This document shows positions 15,583 through 24,082 of a stretch of DNA of 44,494 bases, in pieces. The notes beneath the pieces are model-generated. The model did no database searches. It worked only from the letters and a program-made list of their open reading frames with translations, and was not told the origin of the DNA. Source of the stretch: Candidatus Iainarchaeum sp. Its GTDB lineage: Archaea > Iainarchaeota > Iainarchaeia > Iainarchaeales > JAAZKV01. The stretch covers positions 1-44,494 of the forward strand of contig JAQVNZ010000003.1 in assembly GCA_028702895.1 (NCBI GenBank). The letters are read 5' to 3'. Position 1 is the first letter of the stretch; each line of letters begins with the position of its first letter. The position numbers were made by a program, and so were the translations under genes.

Positions 15583-17118
15583 TTGGAAACGATTAATCAA
15601 GATATACGAAAATTTGCTGAATTAAAAGGATTATTTGTTTCAAAAGAAAGTGTGGAGCTACTAGCAAAAAACGAGGATTGGAAAAAAATATTAGAATCCC
15701 TTTTAGAAGAAGAACAATTTATTATTGAACCAAAAACACTTGAAAAAAAATTGTTTCGAAGTAAAATTTCTAATGCTCCCCTAACTGTGGAAATAAGAAA
15801 AACTGATTTTAAACCACAAGCAAAAGATAGAGTTCCTAATTTTAGAGTAATGAGCGAATATGATGTTACTGGACAAAGTTATTCAGAAGGAAAAGTAGAT
15901 GATTTTCTAAGATTGTTTAGGAGCAAATTCAAATTATTATCTGCCATGTTAAAAGAAAGACACAATCTAACCCCAGTTGAATTAAAAAATCTTAAAACAA
16001 TACCAAAAAACGAGAATGTAGATGTTATCGGAATGGTTAACAAAAAATGGATTACAAAAAATAAACACATGGCTTTTGAAATAGAAGATATGGAAACAAA
16101 ATGCATTGTTCTAATAATGCAAAAAGAAAAAGATTTATTTTTAAAAGGAGAAAGAATCTTAGAAGATAATGTTGTTGGAATAAAAGGCGTTAAATTAAGC
16201 GATGAATTTATTATAATAAAAGAAATATTTTGGCCAGATTTACCAATAAGAAAAAGTATTTTAATTAACGAAGACGTTTATTCTGCAGGCACATCTGATT
16301 TTCACGTTGGTAGTAAATATTTTTTAGACTCGGCCGTAGAAAAATGGTTAAAATTTATTAACGGTGAAAATCTTTCTGAAAGACAAAAAGAACAAGTTGG
16401 AAAATTGCAATACTTGTTTGTTAATGGTGATAATATTGCTGGAGTAGGAGTTTACCCTGGACAATTTGATGACTTATTAATAAAAGATTTATATGATCAA
16501 TACAATGCTTTTGAAGAAATAATGTTACAAATCCCAGAATATATACAAGTTTTTATTTGTCCTGGACAGCATGATGCGGTTAGACGAGCTGAACCACAAC
16601 CCGGCATTTCAAAAGAATTCTTGCCAAGATTACACGCGCTAAGAAATTTTCATTTTATTTCATCCCCTTCTTGGGTAGAAACCGAAGGATTAAAAAATTT
16701 GGTTTATCACGGGCCAAGTATTCACGATCTAATTAGTAGCGTTTCTTTTTTGTCTATGGATCATCCTGAAATGGGAATGGTAGAATTATTAAAAAAAAGA
16801 GATTTAATGCCAGGTTATGGTCACAAAAATCCTTATGTTCCCGAAAAAAAAGATTATATGGTTATTAAAGAAGTTCCAGATTTAGTTTGGATTGGTGACA
16901 TGCACCATAATGGTTATGTTACATATCGTGGAACAACAGTGCTTAATGGGGGTTGTTGGGAAGCTCAAACTGATTTTGAAAAAAAGATTGGCCACACTCC
17001 AACACCAGGAATTTTTCCAATGATTAATTTAAAAAATAGAAAAATAACTGAATTTTATTTTTTAAGAAATGATTCTCAAAAAGAAATTAATGCGCAACAA
17101 ATCGAAGAGGTATTATAA
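15583..17118 (+). CDS. polB: DNA polymerase D small subunit DP1 (3'-5' exonuclease)
   Basis: A 511-residue proofreading subunit of archaeal PolD. After a helical N-terminal part comes an OB-fold (about 140-215). The Mre11-like phosphoesterase follows, with GTSDFHVGSKYF, FVNGDNIAG, CPGQHDAVRRAEPQPG, YHGPSIHDLI and IGDMHHNG: all metal-ligand motifs of an active nuclease are present (D-x-H, G-D-N, the Q-H-D version of G-N-H-D, and H-H at the end). I place the start at TTG 15583, since GGTG at 15573-15576 is six bases upstream. The open frame begins at TTG 15571, which would use none. The stop TAA overlaps the DP2 ATG (TAATG), so the two subunits are translationally coupled. Confidence 0.95.
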   Translation: METINQDIRKFAELKGLFVSKESVELLAKNEDWKKILESLLEEEQFIIEPKTLEKKLFRSKISNAPLTVEIRKTDFKPQAKDRVPNFRVMSEYDVTGQSYSEGKVDDFLRLFRSKFKLLSAMLKERHNLTPVELKNLKTIPKNENVDVIGMVNKKWITKNKHMAFEIEDMETKCIVLIMQKEKDLFLKGERILEDNVVGIKGVKLSDEFIIIKEIFWPDLPIRKSILINEDVYSAGTSDFHVGSKYFLDSAVEKWLKFINGENLSERQKEQVGKLQYLFVNGDNIAGVGVYPGQFDDLLIKDLYDQYNAFEEIMLQIPEYIQVFICPGQHDAVRRAEPQPGISKEFLPRLHALRNFHFISSPSWVETEGLKNLVYHGPSIHDLISSVSFLSMDHPEMGMVELLKKRDLMPGYGHKNPYVPEKKDYMVIKEVPDLVWIGDMHHNGYVTYRGTTVLNGGCWEAQTDFEKKIGHTPTPGIFPMINLKNRKITEFYFLRNDSQKEINAQQIEEVL

Positions 17119-20100
17119 TGGTTGAAATAAACTCTGTAAAAATATTGGCTCAACCACAAATAGAAGATTATTTTACAGAATTACAAAAAATGGTTACACT
17201 GCAATATGAACTTGCACAAAAAGTAAAAGCAAAAGGATTTGATGTCTCAACAAAAGTAGAAATGACTCCAGCAGTAGATCTTGCAGATAGAGCAGAAACA
17301 CTAATTGAATTACCAGGATTAGCTCGTAGATACAGAGAAGTAATGAAAGAAAAAAATGATAGAATGGGGACGTATTTTCAATTATTTAAAGAAATCATGG
17401 AACAAAAATGGTGTTCTATTCCAAATGAAAGTAAGCGATTAGAAATAGCAATTAAATCTTGTCTATTAATACAGACTGAAGGGGTAGTTGTAGCGCCATT
17501 AGATGGGTTGCCAAAAATAGAAATTAACAAAAACCCTGATGGGAGCAAATATGTTGATATTTATTTTGCTGGGCCCATACGTGCTGCGGGTGGTTCATCA
17601 ACTGTAATACCATTAATTTTAGGGGATTATGGTAGACAATTATTAGGATTAGAAAAATACAAACCTACTAAAGATGAAATTGAAAGATATGTTGAAGAAG
17701 TTGGAATATATCAAACAGAAGTAGTTTCTAGACAATATGTTATACCTGATAATGAGATTAGAATAATAGTTGAAAATTGTCCAGTGTGCGTTAATGGTAC
17801 TCCAACAGAAGAAGTTGAAGTTTCAGTTCATAGAGATTTGCCAAGAATTCCAACTAACAAAATACGTGGTGGGGTTGGATTAGTTATCTCTGAAGGTTTA
17901 GCATTAAAAGCAATGTGGGTAATGGATAAGGCAAAAAAATATGCTGGATTAGATTGGAGTTTTTTAGAAAAAATAATAAAAGTTGAAAAAAAACAATCAA
18001 CAATTGAAATAAAACCTAATAAAAAATTGTTAGACGGAATGGCTGCTGGAAGACCAACTATAGCATATCCTAGTCGTTGGGGCGGATTTAGATTAAGATA
18101 TGGCCGAGGCAGAAACACTGGGATAATGGCCAAAGCAATTAATCCCGCAACAATGTATGTTCTTGATGAATTTTTAGCAGTAGGAACACATGGTAAAATA
18201 GAACGGCCTGGAAAAGCAACACAATTTTTTCCATGTACTACTATTGACGGGCCAATCGTACTTTTAAAAAACGGTACAGTTATGCGAGTTAATGATTCAG
18301 TTAAAGCACAAGAAATTTCAAAGAATATTGAAAAAATAATTTATGTTGGGGACCTGTTAGTTACATATGGGGATTTTAGAAAAAGTGCACATCCTTTAGT
18401 GCCGCCTGGTTACGTTGAAGAATGGTGGAAATTAGAATTAGAAAAAAAGTTAAATGAAAAACCAGAATTAAAAAAAGATGTTAGTTTAAAGGAAATTGAT
18501 TTTGAAAAAATATTAAAAGATCCATTTAATGTTGGTGAACAAATTGCTGTTTTAATAAGTGAAAAAATTGGCGTGGCATTATATCCAAAATATATTCATT
18601 ATTATGGCGCGTTAAATGAAAAAGAAATAAAACTTCTACATAATCATCTTTTGTCTGCGGTATTAGAAAAGGGAGATAATATAATAAAAAAAATAATTAT
18701 TGAAAAAAATTCTGAAATAAAAAATCTTTTAGAAAAAATTGGTTTGCCACATATTGTAAATGATAATAAAATAATTATTGGGGAATTTGCTTTTTCTTTA
18801 GCTAAAACATTTTCGTTAGAAAATAAAAAAACTAGTTCTAAAGAAAATGTGTTAGAATATTTGTCTGATATATCTGGTTTAGAAATAAGAGATAAAGCAG
18901 GAACATTTATTGGCGGAAGAATGGGTAGACCAGAACAAGCTAAGCGAAGACAAATGAAAGGTAATCCTCATGTGTTATTTCCAATTGGATTAAACGGGGG
19001 AAATATAAAAAGCATTAAAAAAGCGATTAGTCTTGATGTGAATCCGGGTGGATTAATTAATATTGATTTAGCACAATATGTGAATCCAATAACAAAGAAA
19101 AAATCTTTTTTACCATTTGATAAAGAAACAAATTCTAGAAACGTATTACTAAATTTTTGTTATAAATGTAAAGAATCATTTGCTGGAGAAAAATGTCCAA
19201 AATGTGGAATGGAGTTAAGAAAATCTGGTGAACACGAAATAAATTTAAGATTAATGTTAGAAGACGCAAAAGATAATCTAAAATTACCAGTCCCTGATTT
19301 AGTAAAAGGTGTTGTTAGAATGATTTCTGATGCTAAAGAAGTTGAACCATTAGAAAAAGGTATTTTACGAGCAAGACACAAAGTAAATATTTTTAGAGAT
19401 GGTACATCCAGATTTGAATTATTAAATGCTACTATAACTCATTTCAAACCATGTGAAATTAATTTAACACTAGAAAAAGTAAAAGAACTTGGTTATAAAA
19501 AAGATTATTTAGGAAACGAATTAATTAATGTTGATCAATTAATAGAAATATTCCCACAAGATATTATAGTACATTACTCTTGCGGAGAATGGTTATTAGA
19601 AGTTAGTAGATTCATTGACGATGAATTAAAATATTTTTATAAAGACGAACCATTCTATAATGCAAAAACAAAAGAAGATTTAATTGGACAACTAGTATTA
19701 GGCCTAGCTCCACACACTTCAGCAGGAGTAACTGCAAGAATACTAGGGTACACTCAAGCAAGACTTGGTTTTGGTCACCCATATTTTGTTTGTGCAAAAA
19801 GAAGAAACGTGGATGGCGATCAAGATTCAGTAATGCTATTAATGGATGGATTACTAAATTTTTCTCAAAAATATCTTGCTAATAGAAATGGTGGAAAAAT
19901 GGATGCTGCAATAGTTTTTTCCACAATAATTTCTCCAAACGAAATAGATGACGAAGTATTTGAAATGGAAACGTGCACAGAATATTCTTTAGAATTTTAT
20001 GATTTAGCAACAAAAATAGTTGAACCATTTTTAAAAATAATTCCAATAATAAAAAATAGATTAGCTACAGTAGACCAATATACTGGAATAAATTTTACTC

Positions 20101-20558
20101 ATAACACAGAAATTTTTGATGAAGGACCTAAAACTTCGCAATACATTCAATTAAAATCCATGGAAGATAAAATTAATGCTCAAAATAATTTACAGAAAAA
20201 AATATGGGCGGTGGATTCAAAAGATTGTTTAGAACGCGTTATGAGCTCGCATTTTTTACCAGATATAATTGGTAATGCTCGTGCATTTTCAAGACAAACT
20301 TTTAGGTGTACTCATTGTAATGAAAAATATAGGCGATTACCATTATCGGGAAGATGTTATACTTGTGGAAAAGACAATTTGATTTTAACTATTCACCAAG
20401 GATCAGTTAGAAAATATTTAAAGATCGCTCAAAATCTTGCAAGACAAGAAAATCTTTCAGCTTATTTAATACAAAGATTAGACATGATTGAAAAAGAAAT
20501 TGATTCCATATTCAAAGATGATAATGCTCAACAAAAAGGATTATTTGATTTTGTTTAA
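17118..20558 (+). CDS. polC: DNA polymerase D large subunit DP2 (catalytic)
   Basis: A 1146-residue catalytic subunit of the archaeal replicative polymerase PolD. Conserved stretches include FAGPIRAAGGSSTVIPLILGD-like sequence near 150 and RWGGFRLRYGRGRN near 320. A first zinc site (CYKCKESFAGEKCPKCG) starts near 681. The catalytic RRNVDGDQDSVMLLMDG lies near 895, with the two Asp of the double-psi barrel active site. A second zinc site (CTHCNEKYRR...CYTCG) starts near 1064. The C-terminal peptide GLFDFV resembles a PCNA-binding motif (Q-x-x-L/I-x-x-F-F type, here QQKGLFDFV). The gene is continuous: no intein interrupts the usual insertion point and it is not split. Confidence 0.97.
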   Translation: MVEINSVKILAQPQIEDYFTELQKMVTLQYELAQKVKAKGFDVSTKVEMTPAVDLADRAETLIELPGLARRYREVMKEKNDRMGTYFQLFKEIMEQKWCSIPNESKRLEIAIKSCLLIQTEGVVVAPLDGLPKIEINKNPDGSKYVDIYFAGPIRAAGGSSTVIPLILGDYGRQLLGLEKYKPTKDEIERYVEEVGIYQTEVVSRQYVIPDNEIRIIVENCPVCVNGTPTEEVEVSVHRDLPRIPTNKIRGGVGLVISEGLALKAMWVMDKAKKYAGLDWSFLEKIIKVEKKQSTIEIKPNKKLLDGMAAGRPTIAYPSRWGGFRLRYGRGRNTGIMAKAINPATMYVLDEFLAVGTHGKIERPGKATQFFPCTTIDGPIVLLKNGTVMRVNDSVKAQEISKNIEKIIYVGDLLVTYGDFRKSAHPLVPPGYVEEWWKLELEKKLNEKPELKKDVSLKEIDFEKILKDPFNVGEQIAVLISEKIGVALYPKYIHYYGALNEKEIKLLHNHLLSAVLEKGDNIIKKIIIEKNSEIKNLLEKIGLPHIVNDNKIIIGEFAFSLAKTFSLENKKTSSKENVLEYLSDISGLEIRDKAGTFIGGRMGRPEQAKRRQMKGNPHVLFPIGLNGGNIKSIKKAISLDVNPGGLINIDLAQYVNPITKKKSFLPFDKETNSRNVLLNFCYKCKESFAGEKCPKCGMELRKSGEHEINLRLMLEDAKDNLKLPVPDLVKGVVRMISDAKEVEPLEKGILRARHKVNIFRDGTSRFELLNATITHFKPCEINLTLEKVKELGYKKDYLGNELINVDQLIEIFPQDIIVHYSCGEWLLEVSRFIDDELKYFYKDEPFYNAKTKEDLIGQLVLGLAPHTSAGVTARILGYTQARLGFGHPYFVCAKRRNVDGDQDSVMLLMDGLLNFSQKYLANRNGGKMDAAIVFSTIISPNEIDDEVFEMETCTEYSLEFYDLATKIVEPFLKIIPIIKNRLATVDQYTGINFTHNTEIFDEGPKTSQYIQLKSMEDKINAQNNLQKKIWAVDSKDCLERVMSSHFLPDIIGNARAFSRQTFRCTHCNEKYRRLPLSGRCYTCGKDNLILTIHQGSVRKYLKIAQNLARQENLSAYLIQRLDMIEKEIDSIFKDDNAQQKGLFDFV

Positions 20559-20630
20559 ATAATAATTTTTTTTTGTTTTTTAGATTTCGTTAAAAAAAAA
20601 TTATTTTGTTTGTTTTTGAAAATATTTTTT

Positions 20631-22142
20631 TTATTTGTATTGGTCTTCCCATTGTAAATATGGGTAGCCACCATTTTTGCTTGGGCTAATTGCCCAAATA
20701 TTTTCAAAATCCCAATTTTCAAAAGTTGATGTTTTTTTCATATCAATTGTTGTTTTTCCAATTCCTTGATAACTGGTTTCATATTTTGAAAGATTTATGT
20801 CCCAATAAGAGTTTTGAGTTATTCCTCCGCTTGCATAAAAAGATATTAATCCTCCATTGTTTGTTTTGTCAGCATCTATAAATTCAATTGCTGCATATGA
20901 ATTATATGTTTCTCCATAATATAGCCATCCTATTAATCCGCCTGAGTTACTTATTTTTGTTACTTTTCCAATAGCATATGAATTATTTATTGTTCCACTT
21001 GAACTTCCTACTAGCCCGCCTGATCTACTTCCCAAGCTCATTAGATTTATTTTTGCGAAAGAATTATTTATTGAACCTGGTGATAAAAAAGCTCCAACTA
21101 GACCACCTTTGTAGTTACCTCTACCAGATATAGTTACTTCGGCATAAGAATTATTTATATCTCCGCTTGAACTTCCTATTAATCCTCCGATACAAGTGCT
21201 GCCTTTAATGGTTCCTGTTAAACTAACATTATTAACAAGGCTTTTTCCAGTCCAATCATAAAATTCAGCATACATTGAACCAATTAAACCACCGGTGTAT
21301 TCGCCCCCATTTATGTTTACATTTTGAAAATGAATATTTTCAATTATTGTTGGGGGTATTACAACTCCAAAAAATCCTGTTGGGTTTAAATCTGATTTAT
21401 TTATAAAAATATTTTTTATTGTTTTGTTGTTTCCATTAAACATTCCTTTAAATGGGTTGGACGTGGTTGTTCCTATTGGTTCCCACCCTTTGCCTTCATT
21501 ATATGTGTTTGTTTTTGTTGCGTCAATGTCATATAATAATTCATAGTTTTTTTCTAAGTTTTCACGCATTCTGTTTAAGTCTGAAAGAGTACAAATTGGT
21601 ATTATTGGTTTTGATGCGTCAAAGCAATTTGTGTCTGTGAAAGTGTATTCTGGTTGTATTATTTGTTGTGGGTTTGTTGGTGTTACGTTTTGTTCGCATT
21701 GTATTGTTATAGTTTGTTCTATTGTGTGGGTTATTTCGTTTTTTGTTTTGGTTATTATTTTTAAGTTGCATGTTTTTTGTGTTTGTCCTTTTTCGCATTC
21801 GCATAGTCCTGTTGTTTTTATTGTGTTAGTGTTGCCTGCTATCCAGGGTTGGTTTTTGTAAGTGTTTTCGCCGTCGTTTGTTTTGATTTTGGTTATGGTT
21901 AGGGTTTCGCCTGAGGTGTTTTTTAGGTTGAAGTAGGTTTCTTTGGTGTTTGAGTTTCCGGTTGCGTCTGTAATGCTTATTCCTCCGGTTCCTATTTGTC
22001 CTTTTAGTTGTTGGGTTGTTTGTGTGATTTGTTGTGTTTGAAACATGTTGGTTGAGATTCCTGCGACGATTAATCCTATTACGATTATGATTGCAATAAT
22101 AATTAAATATTCTACAGTACTCTGTGCGTTGTTATTTTGCAT
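20631..22142 (-). CDS. Pilin-like surface protein with GLUG repeats (paralogue 1)
   Basis: A 503-residue secreted protein. A class III (archaellin/pilin-type) signal begins at residue 7: QSTVEYL followed by about 18 hydrophobic residues, so cleavage before the Gln by a prepilin peptidase is expected. Residues about 30-160 form a conserved beta-rich module that includes the pair CECEKGQTQKTC. From about 250 on come GLUG repeats (TGGLIGS, IGGLIGSSSGDINNSYA, GGLVGSSSGTINNSYA and similar), which form a beta-solenoid in bacterial adhesins. The end is WDFENIWAISP...GGYPYLQW, as in paralogue 2 at 39479-41038. It is probably a pilus-associated or surface adhesin. Codon use changes sharply inside the gene (see findings). 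Confidence 0.85.
   Translation of the reverse strand: MQNNNAQSTVEYLIIIAIIIVIGLIVAGISTNMFQTQQITQTTQQLKGQIGTGGISITDATGNSNTKETYFNLKNTSGETLTITKIKTNDGENTYKNQPWIAGNTNTIKTTGLCECEKGQTQKTCNLKIITKTKNEITHTIEQTITIQCEQNVTPTNPQQIIQPEYTFTDTNCFDASKPIIPICTLSDLNRMRENLEKNYELLYDIDATKTNTYNEGKGWEPIGTTTSNPFKGMFNGNNKTIKNIFINKSDLNPTGFFGVVIPPTIIENIHFQNVNINGGEYTGGLIGSMYAEFYDWTGKSLVNNVSLTGTIKGSTCIGGLIGSSSGDINNSYAEVTISGRGNYKGGLVGAFLSPGSINNSFAKINLMSLGSRSGGLVGSSSGTINNSYAIGKVTKISNSGGLIGWLYYGETYNSYAAIEFIDADKTNNGGLISFYASGGITQNSYWDINLSKYETSYQGIGKTTIDMKKTSTFENWDFENIWAISPSKNGGYPYLQWEDQYK
21979..22095 (-). repeat. Shared 5' cassette, copy 1
   Basis: About 117 bases encoding the membrane helix and the GISTN...QQLKGQIGTGGIS stretch of the first pilin-GLUG gene. 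They are nearly identical at nucleotide level to 40878-40998 in the second gene, unlike most of the rest of the two genes. Single differences are scattered, many at third positions. Confidence 0.7.
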
Positions 22143-22333
22143 AATAATAGAATGTTTTATTTGTTTTTAATCCTTTGTTATTTATTAATAAATTTTTTTT
22201 TATTAGTTTTAAAATTTATTAGTTAAATTTTTATTTATTTAAGTTTAGTCTTTATTTGAAATTATTTTTTTAGACTTGTTTGTTATTTTATTTTTTATTT
22301 AAATTTTTTTGTTTTTTATTTAAATTTATTTTT

Positions 22334-23542
22334 TTAAAAATTTTTAAATAATTCTTTTTCTAAAACTGTTTTGATTTTCATTGGATCAAATCCAAGTTTG
22401 ATTAATCTTGTTTGGCCTTTAATTCCTTTTCCAGAATTTGTTACTAGAATCAATCCGTACATTTCTAATTCGTTAATATATTGTCTATACCATCTGCTAG
22501 TAATAGTTCTGCGATCAAATTTTTTTGCAAGAGTTAAATATGCTTCAAATATTTCTCCACTAAATAAAACTCCTTTTTCTACTTCTCCATTAACTTTAGT
22601 AAAAGTAGGATTTTGCGCGCTTAATTGTGCTATTGCATATAGTACTAATTGTTGTTGTTCTGGCAGAGTAGAAATCATTGAAATAATTATTTCTTCTTCA
22701 ACACTAACTTTTGCTTTTTCAACTAGGGTATCATCCACAATTGTTAATTCTTGTGAATCAGCTATTTCTCCTGCTCTTTGCATTAACATTACCGCAGTTC
22801 TAGCGTCACCACTTTCTTGTGCAGCTAATGCAGCAGCTAAAGAAATGGCTTCATCTTTTACGGTTTCAAATTTAAATGCTTTGTCAATTCTCTCTTTTAA
22901 AATTTCTTTTAATTCAGTTGCATTATATGGACTAAAAACCATTTCTCTTTCGCATAGTGAACTCTTTGTTCTAGGATCCAGTTTTTCTTTAAAAGTTAAA
23001 TTATTTGAAATACCAATTATTGTAATGGACCCACTTTTTAATTCATCATTTCCTCTAGATAAAGAATAAACTAATTCATCAATATCTTTTACTTTATCAA
23101 TTTCATCTAAAACTAGAATTTGGTGTATTGCATTTTCATTTGAATATTCTAATAATTTTTCATAAATAAAACTAGAACTATATCCTAAAAAATCTTTTTC
23201 AGTAATAGTGCTTCTTAAAACTTTTAACAAAACCTTGTATTTTGATGGGTGACTTCTACAATTAACATAACTTGAACAAACTTTTTTATCATGTGTTTTA
23301 ACAAAATCGTCTAATTGTTCTAACACATGTTTTACTGTTGCGGTTTTACCTGAACCTGTTTTTCCATATAAAAAAAAATTATTTGGTTTTGAATTATTAA
23401 GCACGGGTCCCAAAAATTGTGTTATCTCATTAATTTGTTTTTCTCTAAAAGGCAAATTCTTTGGAATGTGATGCGGTGAGATAATATCTTTATCTAAAAA
23501 AACAGTATTTTTTGCCATGTGCTTTTCAAACAAATTTTCCAT
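22334..23542 (-). CDS. orc1: Orc1/Cdc6 replication initiator
   Basis: A 402-residue AAA+ initiator that binds archaeal origins and loads the MCM helicase. Walker A is GKTGSGKT at 60-67 and Walker B VLDEIDK at 144-150. Sensor 1 lies in SITIIGISNNLTF, and sensor 2 in GDARTAVMLMQRAGEIA. The C-terminal winged helix (about 290-402) includes TITSRWYRQYINELEMYGLI, typical of Cdc6. The start is ATG 23542, with GGGGTG six bases before it; the upstream in-frame GTG 23551 is part of that site. Archaeal origins often lie next to this gene, and the 180-base spacer to sepF holds inverted repeats (see 23556-23582). The 22143-22333 spacer on its other side is almost pure A+T with nothing else seen. Confidence 0.96.
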   Translation of the reverse strand: MENLFEKHMAKNTVFLDKDIISPHHIPKNLPFREKQINEITQFLGPVLNNSKPNNFFLYGKTGSGKTATVKHVLEQLDDFVKTHDKKVCSSYVNCRSHPSKYKVLLKVLRSTITEKDFLGYSSSFIYEKLLEYSNENAIHQILVLDEIDKVKDIDELVYSLSRGNDELKSGSITIIGISNNLTFKEKLDPRTKSSLCEREMVFSPYNATELKEILKERIDKAFKFETVKDEAISLAAALAAQESGDARTAVMLMQRAGEIADSQELTIVDDTLVEKAKVSVEEEIIISMISTLPEQQQLVLYAIAQLSAQNPTFTKVNGEVEKGVLFSGEIFEAYLTLAKKFDRRTITSRWYRQYINELEMYGLILVTNSGKGIKGQTRLIKLGFDPMKIKTVLEKELFKNF

Positions 23543-23555
23543 TAACAACACCCCG

Positions 23556-23582
23556 AATACTGGTATTAATGCTTCCAGTATT
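23556..23582. promoter_or_regulatory. Inverted repeat upstream of orc1, candidate Orc1 site or origin element
   Basis: AATACTGG (23556-23563) and CCAGTATT (23575-23582) form a perfect 8-base inverted repeat with an 11-base spacer. The right arm is part of CTTCCAGTATT, and CTTCCACTAATATT follows at 23587-23600. TTCCAGT is also the start of the conserved core (TTCCAGTGGAAAC) of archaeal origin recognition boxes, but the GGAAAC half is missing here. It may serve origin binding, orc1 autoregulation, or both. A second hairpin (GTTTG-AAAAA-CAAAC, 23628-23642) lies nearby. Confidence 0.35.
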
Positions 23583-23665
23583 TTACTTCCACTAATATTA
23601 CCCTCTAATAAAATTAATATGTATAGTGTTTGAAAAACAAACCTTTTTTGTTTCAGACATAATGA

Positions 23666-23673
23666 TTTATATA
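23666..23673 (+). promoter_or_regulatory. Probable TATA box of sepF
   Basis: TTTATATA within GATTTATATAC lies about 50 bases before the TTG start. The leader then contains GAGGTGGT, one of the strongest ribosome binding sites in the window. Confidence 0.4.
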
Positions 23674-23721
23674 CTTTTTATAGGAAAAATATAATAACAA
23701 TGTCTTTGATGAGGTGGTAAC

Positions 23722-24078
23722 TTGGGATTTTTTAATAAGGTAATGGCAAAAAATGAAGGAGTAGATTTGGAAGATTTCTTAAATAATCTTGACGAGGTTC
23801 AAGAAGAATCTTACGATAATGCGGATGCGTTTGTAAAGCCAATGGATTTGGTTGTTGATGCAGATGTAGATGCAATAATGAATGAAGTAAAAAATGGTAA
23901 TATTGCACTAGTTAATATTAGTGAATTATCAAAAAGAAATGTTGTAAAACTAAAAGAATTAATAGGATTATTAAAATCAAAAATAAAAGCTATTGATGGG
24001 GATATTGCAAGAATATCTCAAGGCAGAGTACTTGTTACTCCTTCAAGAGTTAAAATAATTAAACGAAAAGGACAGTGA
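23722..24078 (+). CDS. sepF: Cell division protein SepF (FtsZ membrane anchor)
   Basis: A 118-residue archaeal SepF. The first eight residues (MGFFNKVM) form a short amphipathic helix for membrane binding. An acidic linker follows, then the SepF core (about 37-115: VKPMDLVVDADVDAIMNEV, GNIALVNISELSKRN, LKELIGLLKSKIKAIDGDIARISQGRVLVTPSRVKI). Archaeal SepF tethers FtsZ to the membrane at the division site. The start is TTG 23722, certain because GAGGTGGT lies at 23711-23718 and no ATG precedes the amphipathic helix. FtsZ itself is not in the window. The next gene begins four bases after the stop and may belong to the same process. Confidence 0.92.
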   Translation: MGFFNKVMAKNEGVDLEDFLNNLDEVQEESYDNADAFVKPMDLVVDADVDAIMNEVKNGNIALVNISELSKRNVVKLKELIGLLKSKIKAIDGDIARISQGRVLVTPSRVKIIKRKGQ

Positions 24079-24082
24079 ATAA

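Noticed and set aside
17118..20558. Intein in DNA polymerase D large subunit
   Set aside because: The region around the catalytic DGDQDS is continuous and no extra block is inserted.
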